Below are positions 44,903 through 54,806 of a stretch of DNA of 64,000 nucleotides, one piece after another (the first letter of the stretch is position 1; each line of letters starts with the position of its first letter). The notes under the pieces were generated by a model. The model saw only the letters and a list, made by a program, of their open reading frames with translations. It made no database searches and was not told where the DNA came from. Made by a program: the position numbers and the translations under genes. Origin of the DNA: Pseudomonas mendocina (GTDB lineage: Bacteria; Pseudomonadota; Gammaproteobacteria; Pseudomonadales; Pseudomonadaceae); assembly GCA_037482215.1 (NCBI GenBank), contig CP148074.1, forward strand, positions 3,410,001 through 3,474,000, written 5' to 3'.

Positions 44903-46732
44903 ATGAACATCGAACTGCTCAGTGTATTGGGCTTGCTGTTAGTCGCTGTCAGCCTGTTTGTACTGAACAAACCGCGTATGGATGTGGTGGCTCTGCTGGT
45001 TCTGGTCGCCCTGCCCCTGACAGGCGTACTGAGCACGGCGGAGGTCCTGGCAGGTTTTAGCGACGCCAACGTCATTCTGATTGCGGCACTGTTCGTTATC
45101 GGCGAAGGGCTGGTAAGAACCGGGATTGCCTACCGGCTGGGCGACTGGCTTGTAGATAAAGCAGGCAGCAGTGAAACCCGCTTGATCGTGCTGTTGATGC
45201 TGGCCGTTGCAGGCCTGGGCTCGGTGATGAGTTCCACTGGCGTGGTCGCCATTTTCATTCCCGTGGTGCTGGGCGTCGCCGCCCGCCTGCGCATTTCCCC
45301 CGCTCGCCTGATGATGCCGCTGGCCTTCGCCGGGCTGATCAGCGGCATGCTCACGCTCGTCGCAACGCCACCTAACCTGGTGGTGCACGCTGAGCTGCGT
45401 CGCGCCGGGCTGGAAGGCTTCGATTTCTTCTCCTTCACACCGATCGGCCTGGCTGTTCTGGTTGTGGGCTTAGGCTACATGCTGGTGGCCCGGCGCTGGC
45501 TGGGCGAGCGCGCAGAAAGACGTGACGATCAGATTCCGCAGATGACCCTGTTCGACATGGCCGACCGTTACCGCCTGACCGAACGGGAACGGCGCCTGAG
45601 CCTGAAGCCCAACTCGCCGCTGATCAATCAGAAGCTCAACGAATTGGAGCTGCGCCGCGAGTACGGCATCAACGTGATTGCAGTTGAGCGTCGCCAACGC
45701 CTGCGCACGCTGTTGTTAGTCGCCACCGGCAACACAGTGCTGGAGGCCGGTGACGTATTGCTCGTAGATATCGCCAGCCCGAGCATCGCCCTGCTGGGCG
45801 CTTATCAACAGTTGGGCCTTGAGCCCCGCGCCATGCCCAACTCCTATTTCAGCCTGCATGCCCACGAACTTGGGCTGGCTGAAGTGGCACTGTCGCCGGA
45901 GTCAGAGCTGCCGGGCAAGACCATTCAGGAAATCGCTTTTCGCTCCACACACAAACTCAACGTCGTCGGCATCCGCCGCCATGGCCAAGCCCTTGAGGGC
46001 GTGCTGGTGGATGAAAAACTGCGGGCCTCAGACACCCTGTTGGTCACCGGTAACTGGGAGGACATCCACCGCCTGCAAGGCCGCAGCCGCGACTATTTGG
46101 TCCTGAGCCTGCCCGCTGAAGTCGCGGAAGTAGCGCCAGCAGCACGTAAGGCACCGTATGCCCTGCTGTGTCTAGCGGTGATGATCGGCCTGATGGTGTC
46201 TGGCGTTGTGCCCAACGTACAAGCGGCACTGATTGCCTGCCTGCTGATGGGCGCGTTCCGCTGCATTGATCTGGAAAGCGCGTACAAGGCGATCCACTGG
46301 CCAACGCTGATTCTGATTGTCGGAATGTTGCCCTTTGCCCAAGCGCTGCAGAAAACCGGTGGCGTCGATCTGGCCGTGCAAGCGCTAGTCAGCAGCCTCG
46401 GCGATGCTTCACCGCACCTGATGCTGGGCTGCCTGTTTGCCCTGACTGCGGTGATCGGCCTGTTTATCTCCAACACCGCCACGGCCGTGCTCATGGCGCC
46501 GGTCGCCATTGCTACCGCGCAAGCGTTGGACGCTTCGCCGCTGCCCTTTGCCATTACCGTAGCGCTGGCCGCATCGGCCGCGTTTATGACCCCCATTTCA
46601 TCCCCGGTGAACACTCTGGTGCTCGGCCCCGGCCAATACCGTTTTGGTGATTTCGTGCGCGTGGGCGTGCCCTTCACCATTCTGGTGATGCTGGTCTGCG
46701 TAATACTGGTGCCGTGGTTGTTCCCACTCTGA
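44903..46732 (+). CDS. SLC13-family anion permease with TrkA-C domains
   Basis: 609 residues. Two membrane halves of the SLC13/DASS type (about 1-195 and 405-609: [60 protein letters not shown]) flank two cytoplasmic RCK-C/TrkA-C domains (about 215-380; [20 protein letters not shown] and [20 protein letters not shown]). C-terminal half repeats the [15 protein letters not shown] and [16 protein letters not shown] motifs. Members carry sulfate, dicarboxylates or phosphate with Na+; the substrate here is not determinable. The regulator-like gene precedes it by 31 bp. Confidence 0.85.
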   Translation: MNIELLSVLGLLLVAVSLFVLNKPRMDVVALLVLVALPLTGVLSTAEVLAGFSDANVILIAALFVIGEGLVRTGIAYRLGDWLVDKAGSSETRLIVLLMLAVAGLGSVMSSTGVVAIFIPVVLGVAARLRISPARLMMPLAFAGLISGMLTLVATPPNLVVHAELRRAGLEGFDFFSFTPIGLAVLVVGLGYMLVARRWLGERAERRDDQIPQMTLFDMADRYRLTERERRLSLKPNSPLINQKLNELELRREYGINVIAVERRQRLRTLLLVATGNTVLEAGDVLLVDIASPSIALLGAYQQLGLEPRAMPNSYFSLHAHELGLAEVALSPESELPGKTIQEIAFRSTHKLNVVGIRRHGQALEGVLVDEKLRASDTLLVTGNWEDIHRLQGRSRDYLVLSLPAEVAEVAPAARKAPYALLCLAVMIGLMVSGVVPNVQAALIACLLMGAFRCIDLESAYKAIHWPTLILIVGMLPFAQALQKTGGVDLAVQALVSSLGDASPHLMLGCLFALTAVIGLFISNTATAVLMAPVAIATAQALDASPLPFAITVALAASAAFMTPISSPVNTLVLGPGQYRFGDFVRVGVPFTILVMLVCVILVPWLFPL

Positions 46733-46751
46733 TTTCTGTAGATAACTCCCT

Positions 46752-47747
46752 ATGGCCCATCCTCCTAAAACATCCCGCAAGCCCGCCCCAGCCAAGAACG
46801 ATGAAGGTAAAGGCCAGCTGCACCCGCGCAATCGCCATCAGGGCCGTTACGATTTTCCGGCATTGATCCGTAAAAGCCCCGAGCTGGCTGAATTCGTGAT
46901 CATCAACCCGTACGGTAAAGAGAGCATCGACTTTGCCAACCCGGATGCGGTTAAAGTCTTCAACCTCGCTCTACTGCGGCAGTTCTATGGCATTCAGCAC
47001 TGGGATATTCCGGCAGATTACCTGTGCCCGCCAATTCCGGGCCGGGCAGATTATCTGCACTATCTGGCCGACCTGCTGGCTGAAGACAACGGCGGCAACC
47101 TGCCCAAAGGCCCACGGATTCAGGCACTGGATATTGGCGTGGGAGCCAACTGCATTTACCCACTGCTGGGTAACCGCGAATACGGCTGGCGCTTTCTCGG
47201 CTCGGATATCGCCGCCAGCGCGATTGCCTCAGCCAAAGCCATCGTTCAATCCAACCCCGGCTTGGCGGATGTCATCGAACTGCGCCAACAGACCGACAGC
47301 AACCACATCTTCACCGGCCTGCTGCACAGCGACGAGCGCATCGACGTAACCCTGTGCAACCCGCCCTTCCATGCCAGTGCCGATGAGGCCAGCAGCGGCA
47401 GCAAACGCAAATGGAAGAACCTCGGCAAACTCGATCCCAAACGCAAACTGCCGGTGCTGAACTTTGGCGGCCAAGCGGCTGAGCTGTGGTGCAAAGGTGG
47501 TGAAGCTGCATTCGTCAGCAAGCTGGTGGCAGAAAGCGCGCAGGTGGGTCAACAAGTGCTGTGGTTCAGCAGCCTGATCTCAAAATCCGGCAACTTGCCC
47601 GGCGTGTATAGCGCGTTAAAAAAGGCGGGGGCATTACAAGTTAAAACCGTCGGCATGGCCCAGGGACAAAAGCAGAGCCGCTTTGTTGCCTGGACTTTCC
47701 AGACCGATGAACAGCGCCAGCAGTGGCGACGAGAGCGCTGGGGCTGA
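46752..47747 (+). CDS. rlmF: 23S rRNA (adenine1618-N6)-methyltransferase RlmF
   Basis: 331 residues. SAM-binding [20 protein letters not shown] and catalytic NPPF ([20 protein letters not shown]) identify an N6-adenine methyltransferase; [20 protein letters not shown] is the RlmF N-terminus. It modifies A1618 in 23S rRNA. Its stop (47745-47747) directly abuts the stop of the opposing permease gene (47748). Confidence 0.93.
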   Translation: MAHPPKTSRKPAPAKNDEGKGQLHPRNRHQGRYDFPALIRKSPELAEFVIINPYGKESIDFANPDAVKVFNLALLRQFYGIQHWDIPADYLCPPIPGRADYLHYLADLLAEDNGGNLPKGPRIQALDIGVGANCIYPLLGNREYGWRFLGSDIAASAIASAKAIVQSNPGLADVIELRQQTDSNHIFTGLLHSDERIDVTLCNPPFHASADEASSGSKRKWKNLGKLDPKRKLPVLNFGGQAAELWCKGGEAAFVSKLVAESAQVGQQVLWFSSLISKSGNLPGVYSALKKAGALQVKTVGMAQGQKQSRFVAWTFQTDEQRQQWRRERWG

Positions 47748-48986
47748 TTACCAGCCCATCCAACCGCCCAGCACCAGCCACAGTCCGGCGACGAGCATGC
47801 TCAGTATGGTCACCGGCACACCGCTGCGGGCGTAGTCGATAAAGCCCAGTTGCACGCCCTGGCGGCGGGCGCTTTCGGCGACGATCAGGTTAACCACACT
47901 GCCAATAATCAGCAGGTTGCCCGCCAGGGTCGACATAATCCCTAGACCCACCAACATGCCCTCGCTGATATCCGGCATCACGCCCAGCAGCAGAATAACG
48001 AAGGGCACATTGCCGATCAGGTTACCGGCGAGCAGTGACAGCGACGCGAGCGAAACAGCGCCCTGCGGCAGCAGCCCAATATCACTCAGCGTACCGGCAA
48101 GACCCGCCACTTGCGGCAAGCTCAAGGCGGCACCGGACACCACAAACAGACCGGCGAACAGCAGCAGCAGGTTCCAGTCGACCTGCTGGACATAGTCACG
48201 ACTGTCGACCCGACGCGAGATCATCACCAGCACGGCAATCATCAGCGCCGAATATTCACGGGGAATACTGGTGGAGAACAGCGCCAGCAGCGCCACACTC
48301 GCCAGCAACGGCTTAAGGTAACTGCGAGCGCCATACACCTGCTCAGGCGAGGCTTCAGTCTGCACCAGCGGCTCGGCCACTCCCCAGCGCTTGTGCCATT
48401 GCAGCCAAATCACCGCATAGGTAATCGCCAGTGCAGCCAAAGCAGGCGGCCCGGCGATCCATGTGTATGACCAGAAGTCCAAGCCACCAGCCTGACCAAT
48501 CAGGATGTTCTGAGGATTACCAATCAGGCTCGCTGACGACCCCGCATTACAGGCCAACGCCAAGGCCAGCAGAAACGGGCGCGGATCCAGCTTGCGCGCC
48601 AGCAGACTGTGACACAGCAGCGGTGTTAAGGCGAAGGCGACGATGTCATTAACCAGAATCGCCGACAGCACACCGCCCAGCGCGACCACGCCCAAAAGCA
48701 GCACGTTGGGCCGGTCCGGCCAATGATTCAGGCGCTGGTTAAGCCAGGCATACACACCAGAGAAGTCGAACTGCGCCGAGATCAGCATCAGCGCCAGCAA
48801 CAGCAGCAGAGCCCCGGCATCCAGATGCTCCGCTGCCTGCGCAGGCGTAATCGCACCGCTAAACAGCAACAACACCGCTGCCCCACCGGCAATCCAGCTG
48901 CGGTCAATGCGCAAGCCACGGATGCCACCGGCAGCCATGCCCAAATAAGTGAGAACAAACAGAATGGAAATGACCCAAACGGCCAT
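47748..48986 (-). CDS. SLC13/ArsB-type membrane permease
   Basis: 412 residues, ten to twelve hydrophobic segments. NDIVAFALTPLLCHSLLARK and ACNAGSSASLIGNPQNILIG in the first half and GNLIGNVPFVILLLGV with STLAGNLLIIGSVVNLIVAE in the second are the paired ion-transporter hairpin motifs of the ArsB/NhaD-SLC13 group. ATG at 48986 begins the hydrophobic start (MAVWVISILFVLTYLGM); a longer frame to 49112 is not supported. Substrate unknown: arsenite, sodium or an organic anion are all possible. Confidence 0.8.
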   Translation of the reverse strand: MAVWVISILFVLTYLGMAAGGIRGLRIDRSWIAGGAAVLLLFSGAITPAQAAEHLDAGALLLLLALMLISAQFDFSGVYAWLNQRLNHWPDRPNVLLLGVVALGGVLSAILVNDIVAFALTPLLCHSLLARKLDPRPFLLALALACNAGSSASLIGNPQNILIGQAGGLDFWSYTWIAGPPALAALAITYAVIWLQWHKRWGVAEPLVQTEASPEQVYGARSYLKPLLASVALLALFSTSIPREYSALMIAVLVMISRRVDSRDYVQQVDWNLLLLFAGLFVVSGAALSLPQVAGLAGTLSDIGLLPQGAVSLASLSLLAGNLIGNVPFVILLLGVMPDISEGMLVGLGIMSTLAGNLLIIGSVVNLIVAESARRQGVQLGFIDYARSGVPVTILSMLVAGLWLVLGGWMGW

Positions 48987-49361
48987 GGAGCGGGTTCCTG
49001 TGTAAGGATATTGAGCGAGGCAGCACTCTAATCCCAGAGTGGGATATGGGAAACAGGTTAGGCAATAAATTCGTTCGTGCTCTAACCCGCGATCAGTACG
49101 ATCATCACCCACCCCAACCTGAGTCGACCATAAGCCATGTATTTACAAACAAATACTTGAGCCGTTCGCAGATAGTGCGCGCGACATCCTGTGCCCCTTC
49201 AGGAGGCTGACCAGAATTGCTGCGAAAGAGGTTGAGCGGCATGGAAGCCGCGAGAGCAGCGATGGGCCATGGATGGCCCTTCGCTGCGTGCCTCTGGAGC
49301 GGTGATTCTAGGCACGAACCCGCAGCGAAGCGCAGGGCCGGATGCAGGGGCAAGACTTTTT

Positions 49362-49408
49362 GGTTTCTTTTGTGGCGATTGACAAAAGAAACTCGCCCGT
49401 GAAGGGCG
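49362..49408. repeat. Dispersed intergenic repeat with two hairpins
   Basis: GTTTCTTTTG/CAAAAGAAAC (49363-49372/49383-49392) then CGCCC/GGGCG (49394-49398/49404-49408). This sequence type recurs in many Pseudomonas intergenic regions and makes spurious frames on both strands. It lies in the 626-base gap between the permease and sbcC; 48987-49361 otherwise holds nothing I can name. Confidence 0.55.
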
Positions 49409-49512
49409 AAACCCTTTCGCAAGATCTCTACTCATGGCCGAACATGCCGAAACTAGAGTGTTAAGTGAGTTCAAGTGGTGCTGTCATTACGAGTGGTGAA
49501 CGGCTCTCGGTC

Positions 49513-49601
49513 GCTCGGTGGATAACCTGCTCCGCAGGCTTATACCACCCTACCGAACGCATAGGGTTTGTAGGGTGGATAAGGCCGAAGGCTTATCCAC
49601 C
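49513..49601. repeat. Two hairpin repeats of the GGTGGATAAG type downstream of sbcC
   Basis: One copy GGTGGATAA ... TTATACCACC (49517-49549) is imperfect; the next, GGTGGATAAG ... CTTATCCACC (49574-49583/49592-49601), is a perfect 10-bp stem with an 8-base loop. They match the GTAGGGTGGATAAGC repeat found between genes in Pseudomonas. The second ends 12 bp from the sbcC stop and may end its transcript. Confidence 0.6.
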
Positions 49602-49612
49602 ATAGCGGCCAC

Positions 49613-52600
49613 CTACCCTGTTACCGCAAAGCGTTTATCCAGCTGGCTGTAGCCCATGCCGACGCTTTTGCTGACTTTTAGTTGCACCGGTATCCGCTCT
49701 TTAAGGGCTTCGACGTGACTGATGACGCCGATCATTTTGCCGCTGGCGTTGAGGCTATCCAGCGCATCCAACGCGACTTCGAGGGTTTCACCGTCGAGGG
49801 TGCCGAAGCCTTCGTCGAGGAACAGCGAGTCGATGCTGGTTTTGTGGCTGACCAGATCGGACAGTGCCAACGCCAGCGCCAGACTCACCAGGAAGCTCTC
49901 GCCGCCAGATAAGGTGCGCGTATCACGGGCGGCATCGGCCTGCCAGGTATCGACCACTTCCAGCTCCAACTCGCCGCCGCTCTTACGTCGTAGCTGATAG
50001 CGGCCATGCAAGCGTACCAGCTGCTGGTTGGCCAGATAGACCAGATGATCCAGCGTCAAACCCTGAGCGAACTTGCGGAACTTGGCACCATCCGCCGAGC
50101 CGATCAGGCTGTTGAGCTTTTGCCAGATATCGTAATCCGCCTGCTTCTGCTCAATCGCCGCAAACAGGCTTTGCTGACCGGCGCGGCGGGCATCGTCTCC
50201 GCTGAGTTGAGCGCGGATTTCACCCTGACGCTGGCTGATCTGCCGCAGTTGTTCGGCCAAACCAGCAAGCTGCTGATCCAGTTGTTCAGCGCTGTAATCG
50301 GTCGCCGGAGACGCTTGTAAGGCGTTCAGTTGCTGCTGTGCCGATTGCCGCAGCGCCTGTGCATCGCTGACAGCCTTGTGCAAACGCTGTTGCAGTTGTT
50401 GCAGGCTGGCCCGTTCTTCTGCGCTGAGTAACGCGGCCAGATAGTCTGCCTCCGTAGCAAACGGACTCTGTACCAAGGCGTTCGCCCAAGCCTGCTGCGC
50501 TTGTTGCATGCGCCTTTGTTCTTCCACCTCACGTCCCAGCAAAGTCTGGCGGCTTCCGGCGAGTGCCTGCTGCGTGCGCAGTACATCTTCAACCTGCTGC
50601 TCAGCCTGCTGTAATTGCTCAAGCACATCTGAGGCAAATGCCAACACAGATCGCTCCGCCAGCTCCAATGCAGCCCAGCGAGTCTGCCAATGTTGCTGTT
50701 GCTGCTCAGCAGCCTGCAGTTGATGTTTCAGATCGCTTAAAGCTTGTTGCAGTTGCTGAACCTGCTGTTGTGCCTGCTGCCAGCTGTGCCATTGCGCCTG
50801 ACGCTCTGCCAGCCAGCGCTCACCGTCTTCCGGCAGTTCGTAGCCAAAGGCCTGTAAGGACTGTTGCAGGTGCTGTTCCTGCTCAAGCGCCCGCTGTTGT
50901 TGCTGGGCAAGATCAGCCTGAGCCTTACTGAATCGCTCATTGGCGCTTTGTAGATTCTGCCGGGTCAGGGCCAGCTCACTGGCATGCTGTGCCGATTGGC
51001 TAAGCGCAACCTGATGCTGCTGGCGGGCCTGATCATATGAGGATTTGCAGTGATCCAGCTGTTTCAGACGCAGCTCCAACGCCTGCTGCTCCTGCACAAG
51101 CTGCTGCTGACGTGCAACTAGCTCGGATGCATCGGCCACGGGTGTTTGCAGTTGAGTATTCAGTTTGTGCCAGCGCGAATCCTGCTCGGATGCGGTCTGC
51201 TGCGAACGTTGAATCTGCTGTTGCTGCTGTTCCAGACGGGCTTTGACACCACTCAGTTCGGTCGCCAGTTGCTGGCCTTTTTCAGTGAGAGACTCAAGCT
51301 CAACACGCTTGCGCTGCAACAGGTTTTGCGTGGAAGACACATCAAGCGCCTGATACGCCTCAATCGCCGGATGCTCGTGGGAGCCGCACAACGGGCAGGC
51401 CTCGCCGGGCTGCAACTGGGCGCGGTGTGCTTCCAGCTGCTGGATTCGCTGCTCCTGTTCGAGCAGTTTTTCCTGAGAGCGGACCTGCTCTTTCAGGTCT
51501 TTGTAGGCTTCGCGCAGTTGTTCGACTTCACTGCTTTTAAGTTGTTGCTGCTCACTGAGGCTGTCAGCACTGGCCTGCAACTGCGCTAACTCTGTGTGCT
51601 GACGCAGACGACTGGCCGCCAACTCGGCGAGTTGCTCCAACACGCCACGCTGCTGGAGCAAACGCTGCCAGTCCTCGCGCAGGCCGGACTCGCTCTGACC
51701 GTTGAGCACGTCATTCAGCGCCTTAGCGGCCGCTTTTTCCTGCTTACCGGTTGATTCAACTTGCTGCTGGCCAGCCAGCACCTGCTGTTGCTGCTGATCG
51801 AGTTTGGCTTGCCAGTCGCTGATGGCGTGCTGAGCCGACTGTTGCTCAGATTGCGCTTGGGCAACAACCTGCCGCAGTTCAGCGCGAGCTTTGATCTGCT
51901 CACGCCAACCACCTAATTGCTCGCCCAACTGGGCGTGTTGAGGCTGTTCGGTCAGGCGGGTCTGCACTTGTTGCAACTGTTCGGCCAAGTGAGTGTAGGC
52001 GGTTTGTGTCTGGCCCAGTAAGGCCAAACTGGCTTGCAGGGCCTGCCAGGTTGAGGCGGCGATCTGCTCTTCGACCTGCTGCACTTCGCGGCTGTTGTGA
52101 TTGATAGCCTGTTCAGTCTGCGTCAGGGCCTGCTGTGCTTGTTGCAATGCCTGATGCAAAGGTTGCAGGGCTTGCGCCGGTTCGCTGCTGGCCAGTCGAT
52201 TGAGTTGTACTTGTGCGGCCTGCAACTCGGCCTCAGCGCTCTGCTCAACTTGAACGACAGCAGCCAGCTGGGCCTGCACTTTATCCATGTCTCCGCGCCA
52301 TTGGCGTTGCCGTTGCAAGTCAGCGTTCTGTTGATTGAACTGGGCCTCGCTGGATGCCAGCTCAGTTGCTTCGGTTTGAAGAACCTGCCGCTGTTCTTCG
52401 CTCAGCAGCTCGACGCCTTCGGCGCGTGCGCGCAGTTGATCCAACTCGCTCTTAGCTTCGCGGGTTTGCTCAAACACGCGCTGGGATATCTGCCCGTAAA
52501 TATCGGTGCCGGTCAGCTCTTCCAGAAGCTCGGCACGCTGGTTGGCGTTGGCTTCAAGAAACGCGGCAAAACCACCTTGGGCGAGCAGCATGGATTTGGT

Positions 52601-53041
52601 AAAGCGCTCGAAATCCAGCCCAGTCAGTTGCTCGGTCTGCTTGAGTTTGTCGTTGATCTTGTCAGTGAGGATGCTGCCATCAGCGATCAGCGCCAGCTCA
52701 ACTTTTGGCGCTTGCAAGGCTCCGTCGACTTTGTCCCGAGCCCGGCGCTGGCTCCAGAAGGCACGGTAACCGACACCCTTCACTTCAAACTCAACCTCAG
52801 CTAAGCAGTCCGCTGTGTGCCGGGTCATCAGTTCGTTGCTGTTGGCTGATAGGGTGTTCATCCGTGGTGTGCGGTGGTACAGCGCCAGGCAGATGGCATC
52901 CAGCAGCGTGGTCTTGCCCGCACCAGTCGGCCCGGTGATGGCGAACAGACCGTTGTCCTTGAACGGCTCGGCGGTGAAGTCGACCTTCCACTCACCCTTG
53001 AGGGAATTGAGGTTTTTTAAGCGCAGGCTGAGGATTTTCAT
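49613..53041 (-). CDS. sbcC: Exonuclease subunit SbcC
   Basis: 1142 residues, SMC-like ATPase of the SbcCD hairpin nuclease. N-terminal Walker A ITGPTGAGKTTLLDAICLAL; two very Gln-rich coiled coils around a zinc hook GEACPLCGSHEHPA (Cys pair near 555); signature TLSGGESFLVSLALALALSD and Walker B SLFLDEGFGTLDGETLEVAL at the C-terminus. SbcCD cleaves DNA hairpins and protein-blocked ends. The ATG overlaps the sbcD stop by 4 bp, so the two subunits are coupled. Slightly longer than E. coli SbcC (about 1048) owing to coiled-coil length. Confidence 0.94.
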   Translation of the reverse strand: MKILSLRLKNLNSLKGEWKVDFTAEPFKDNGLFAITGPTGAGKTTLLDAICLALYHRTPRMNTLSANSNELMTRHTADCLAEVEFEVKGVGYRAFWSQRRARDKVDGALQAPKVELALIADGSILTDKINDKLKQTEQLTGLDFERFTKSMLLAQGGFAAFLEANANQRAELLEELTGTDIYGQISQRVFEQTREAKSELDQLRARAEGVELLSEEQRQVLQTEATELASSEAQFNQQNADLQRQRQWRGDMDKVQAQLAAVVQVEQSAEAELQAAQVQLNRLASSEPAQALQPLHQALQQAQQALTQTEQAINHNSREVQQVEEQIAASTWQALQASLALLGQTQTAYTHLAEQLQQVQTRLTEQPQHAQLGEQLGGWREQIKARAELRQVVAQAQSEQQSAQHAISDWQAKLDQQQQQVLAGQQQVESTGKQEKAAAKALNDVLNGQSESGLREDWQRLLQQRGVLEQLAELAASRLRQHTELAQLQASADSLSEQQQLKSSEVEQLREAYKDLKEQVRSQEKLLEQEQRIQQLEAHRAQLQPGEACPLCGSHEHPAIEAYQALDVSSTQNLLQRKRVELESLTEKGQQLATELSGVKARLEQQQQQIQRSQQTASEQDSRWHKLNTQLQTPVADASELVARQQQLVQEQQALELRLKQLDHCKSSYDQARQQHQVALSQSAQHASELALTRQNLQSANERFSKAQADLAQQQQRALEQEQHLQQSLQAFGYELPEDGERWLAERQAQWHSWQQAQQQVQQLQQALSDLKHQLQAAEQQQQHWQTRWAALELAERSVLAFASDVLEQLQQAEQQVEDVLRTQQALAGSRQTLLGREVEEQRRMQQAQQAWANALVQSPFATEADYLAALLSAEERASLQQLQQRLHKAVSDAQALRQSAQQQLNALQASPATDYSAEQLDQQLAGLAEQLRQISQRQGEIRAQLSGDDARRAGQQSLFAAIEQKQADYDIWQKLNSLIGSADGAKFRKFAQGLTLDHLVYLANQQLVRLHGRYQLRRKSGGELELEVVDTWQADAARDTRTLSGGESFLVSLALALALSDLVSHKTSIDSLFLDEGFGTLDGETLEVALDALDSLNASGKMIGVISHVEALKERIPVQLKVSKSVGMGYSQLDKRFAVTG

Positions 53042-54249
53042 GCTTGCAGCGCCCCCACTACATCACGGTACATCTGCTGCAAACGCGCCTGCTCGTCCGG
53101 CTCCAGCTCTTCTTGCTGTAAACGGCGGGCGAAGACTTCATCTACGGTCAGTTCGTCCAGCGTTTCCCGCGCCTGACTGCTGAGGCTGGTAGCGGCGTTA
53201 CCACGCTCTCGTCGAACCCTCAGCACTTCCACCGGCAAGCCTTCGCACAATATAGCGATGCGGGTTTGCAGATCGCTGAGGTAATCATCAGTGGCGACCA
53301 ACACTTCCAGCCACACAGGCTGTTCGGCAGTGCCCTTCTTAGCTATTTCTTTTATCTGCTGGCCCAGCTCGGCCAACGAGCCACGCAGGCTGAGCAGCGG
53401 CTGAAAGCATGGCACCGGCAATGCGATAACGGACTGCAAAGCACTACCAGAGCACTCCACCAGCAGCACTTCTTTCTGCTGGCGGGCTTCATCGAAGCTC
53501 AATGGGATCGGCGAGCCGCTGTAGCGGATATGTTCAAGGCCGCCGACCTTTTGCGGGCGGTGGATATGCCCCAAAGCGACATAGGCAGCAGGCGGAAAGG
53601 CGCTGGTGGGGAATGCTTCAAGGCTGCCCACATAGATCTCCCGCACGGAGTCACTGGCGCTGGCGCCTACGGTGGTCAGGTGGCCGGTAGCGATAATCGG
53701 CAGGTTGCCACCCAATTCAGTGCACTTGGCTTCGGCCAATCCGTAGAGGGTTTGGTAGTGCTGTTGAATTGCCTGTTGCAGGGACTGCTGCTTGTCTTCA
53801 GCACTCTGCCCGGCCTGGCTGAGCAGCACATCACGCGGGCGAATAAAGGGGATGCCGCACAGCACCGCGCCCGGTTGGCCATTGCGTTGTTTCAGCACCA
53901 GCACCTGCTCATGCAGGTCTTCACACACACCGGGAATCACCCGCGTGCCCAACTCGGCCAGCAGGCTGCGGCTCTCACCGAGCATGGCCACGGAGTCGTG
54001 GTTACCGCCCAGCACCACCAGCTCACAGTCCGTGCTACGCAGCTCGACAATAAAGCGGTTGTATTGCTCGCGGGCATAACTCGGCGGCGCGCCGGTGTCG
54101 AATATGTCGCCTGCGATCAGCAAGGCATCGACCTGATGTGCACGCACCTGCTCAATCAGCCAAGCGCAGAAGGCCTGATGTTCGGCCTGACGGGTCTTGC
54201 CCATAAAGTGCTGGCCAAGGTGCCAGTCGGAGGTATGCAGAATGCGCAT
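53038..54249 (-). CDS. sbcD: Exonuclease subunit SbcD
   Basis: 403 residues, Mre11-like nuclease. Metallophosphoesterase motifs in order: DWHLGQ (near 9-14), AGDIFDTGAPPSY, GGNHDSVAMLG, ATGHLTTVGA and LGHIHRPQ. ATG at 54249 with GGGTGAT upstream; a TTG five codons earlier lies inside the preceding gene. It begins 2 bp after the stop of the Lrp-like gene. Confidence 0.94.
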   Translation of the reverse strand: MRILHTSDWHLGQHFMGKTRQAEHQAFCAWLIEQVRAHQVDALLIAGDIFDTGAPPSYAREQYNRFIVELRSTDCELVVLGGNHDSVAMLGESRSLLAELGTRVIPGVCEDLHEQVLVLKQRNGQPGAVLCGIPFIRPRDVLLSQAGQSAEDKQQSLQQAIQQHYQTLYGLAEAKCTELGGNLPIIATGHLTTVGASASDSVREIYVGSLEAFPTSAFPPAAYVALGHIHRPQKVGGLEHIRYSGSPIPLSFDEARQQKEVLLVECSGSALQSVIALPVPCFQPLLSLRGSLAELGQQIKEIAKKGTAEQPVWLEVLVATDDYLSDLQTRIAILCEGLPVEVLRVRRERGNAATSLSSQARETLDELTVDEVFARRLQQEELEPDEQARLQQMYRDVVGALQA

Positions 54250-54251
54250 GC

Positions 54252-54671
54252 TTACATCACCCAATCTTTGACCACCATATGTGTCTTAACTTTCTGCATG
54301 CCGGGAAAGCCTTCGATGGCCTCGCGGATTTCACTCAGGCGCTGCATGGTCTGGGTTTCGAGGTAGACCAGCATGTCGGTCTCACCGCTGATACCGCTGC
54401 AGCGGATGATCTCGGGAAACGCGCGCATGCGGGCAACGTTTTCTTCGCAATACGCACCTGTATAGAACAGTTCCAGATAGGCCTTGATCCCGGCATCGCC
54501 CGGCAGCACAACCTGAGCCTGATAGCCTTTGATAATGCCGCTCTGCTCCAACTGACGGATACGCTCGCTGACGGCTGAGCGGGAAAGGTTTACTTCCCGG
54601 GCGATCTGGCTAACGGCCATTCGCGCATCGGTACGCAATAAGGCGAGGATCTGCTGATCAAACTTATCCAC
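54252..54671 (-). CDS. Lrp/AsnC-family transcriptional regulator
   Basis: 139 residues. Winged helix-turn-helix (KFDQQILALLRTDARMAVSQ, IAREVNLSRSAVSERIRQLE) followed by the RAM ligand-binding domain (CSGISGETDMLVYLETQTMQ, SEIREAIEGFPGMQKVKTHM). The start is most likely GTG at 54671, with GAGAGA just upstream; a TTG at 54683 is four codons earlier. Divergent from the YjeH-like exporter at 54807 and first in a unit with sbcD and sbcC. It probably controls the exporter in response to an amino acid. Confidence 0.87.
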   Translation of the reverse strand: MDKFDQQILALLRTDARMAVSQIAREVNLSRSAVSERIRQLEQSGIIKGYQAQVVLPGDAGIKAYLELFYTGAYCEENVARMRAFPEIIRCSGISGETDMLVYLETQTMQRLSEIREAIEGFPGMQKVKTHMVVKDWVM

Positions 54672-54806
54672 GGTTTCTCTCAAATAGTGATGCCTGCCAG
54701 AATGACGGCGAAATCCGTCACTTTGCCGGCCAACGCCGACGCTTCGGCAGAAGCCTTATCAGGCACTTGGCCGTAGGCTATCCGGCAAATTTCCAGAGCA
54801 TACATC

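Noticed and set aside
49105..49474. Overlapping leftward frames upstream of sbcC that encode KGFALHGRVSFVNRHKRNQK-like sequences
   Set aside because: This peptide is the well-known false translation of a dispersed Pseudomonas intergenic repeat.
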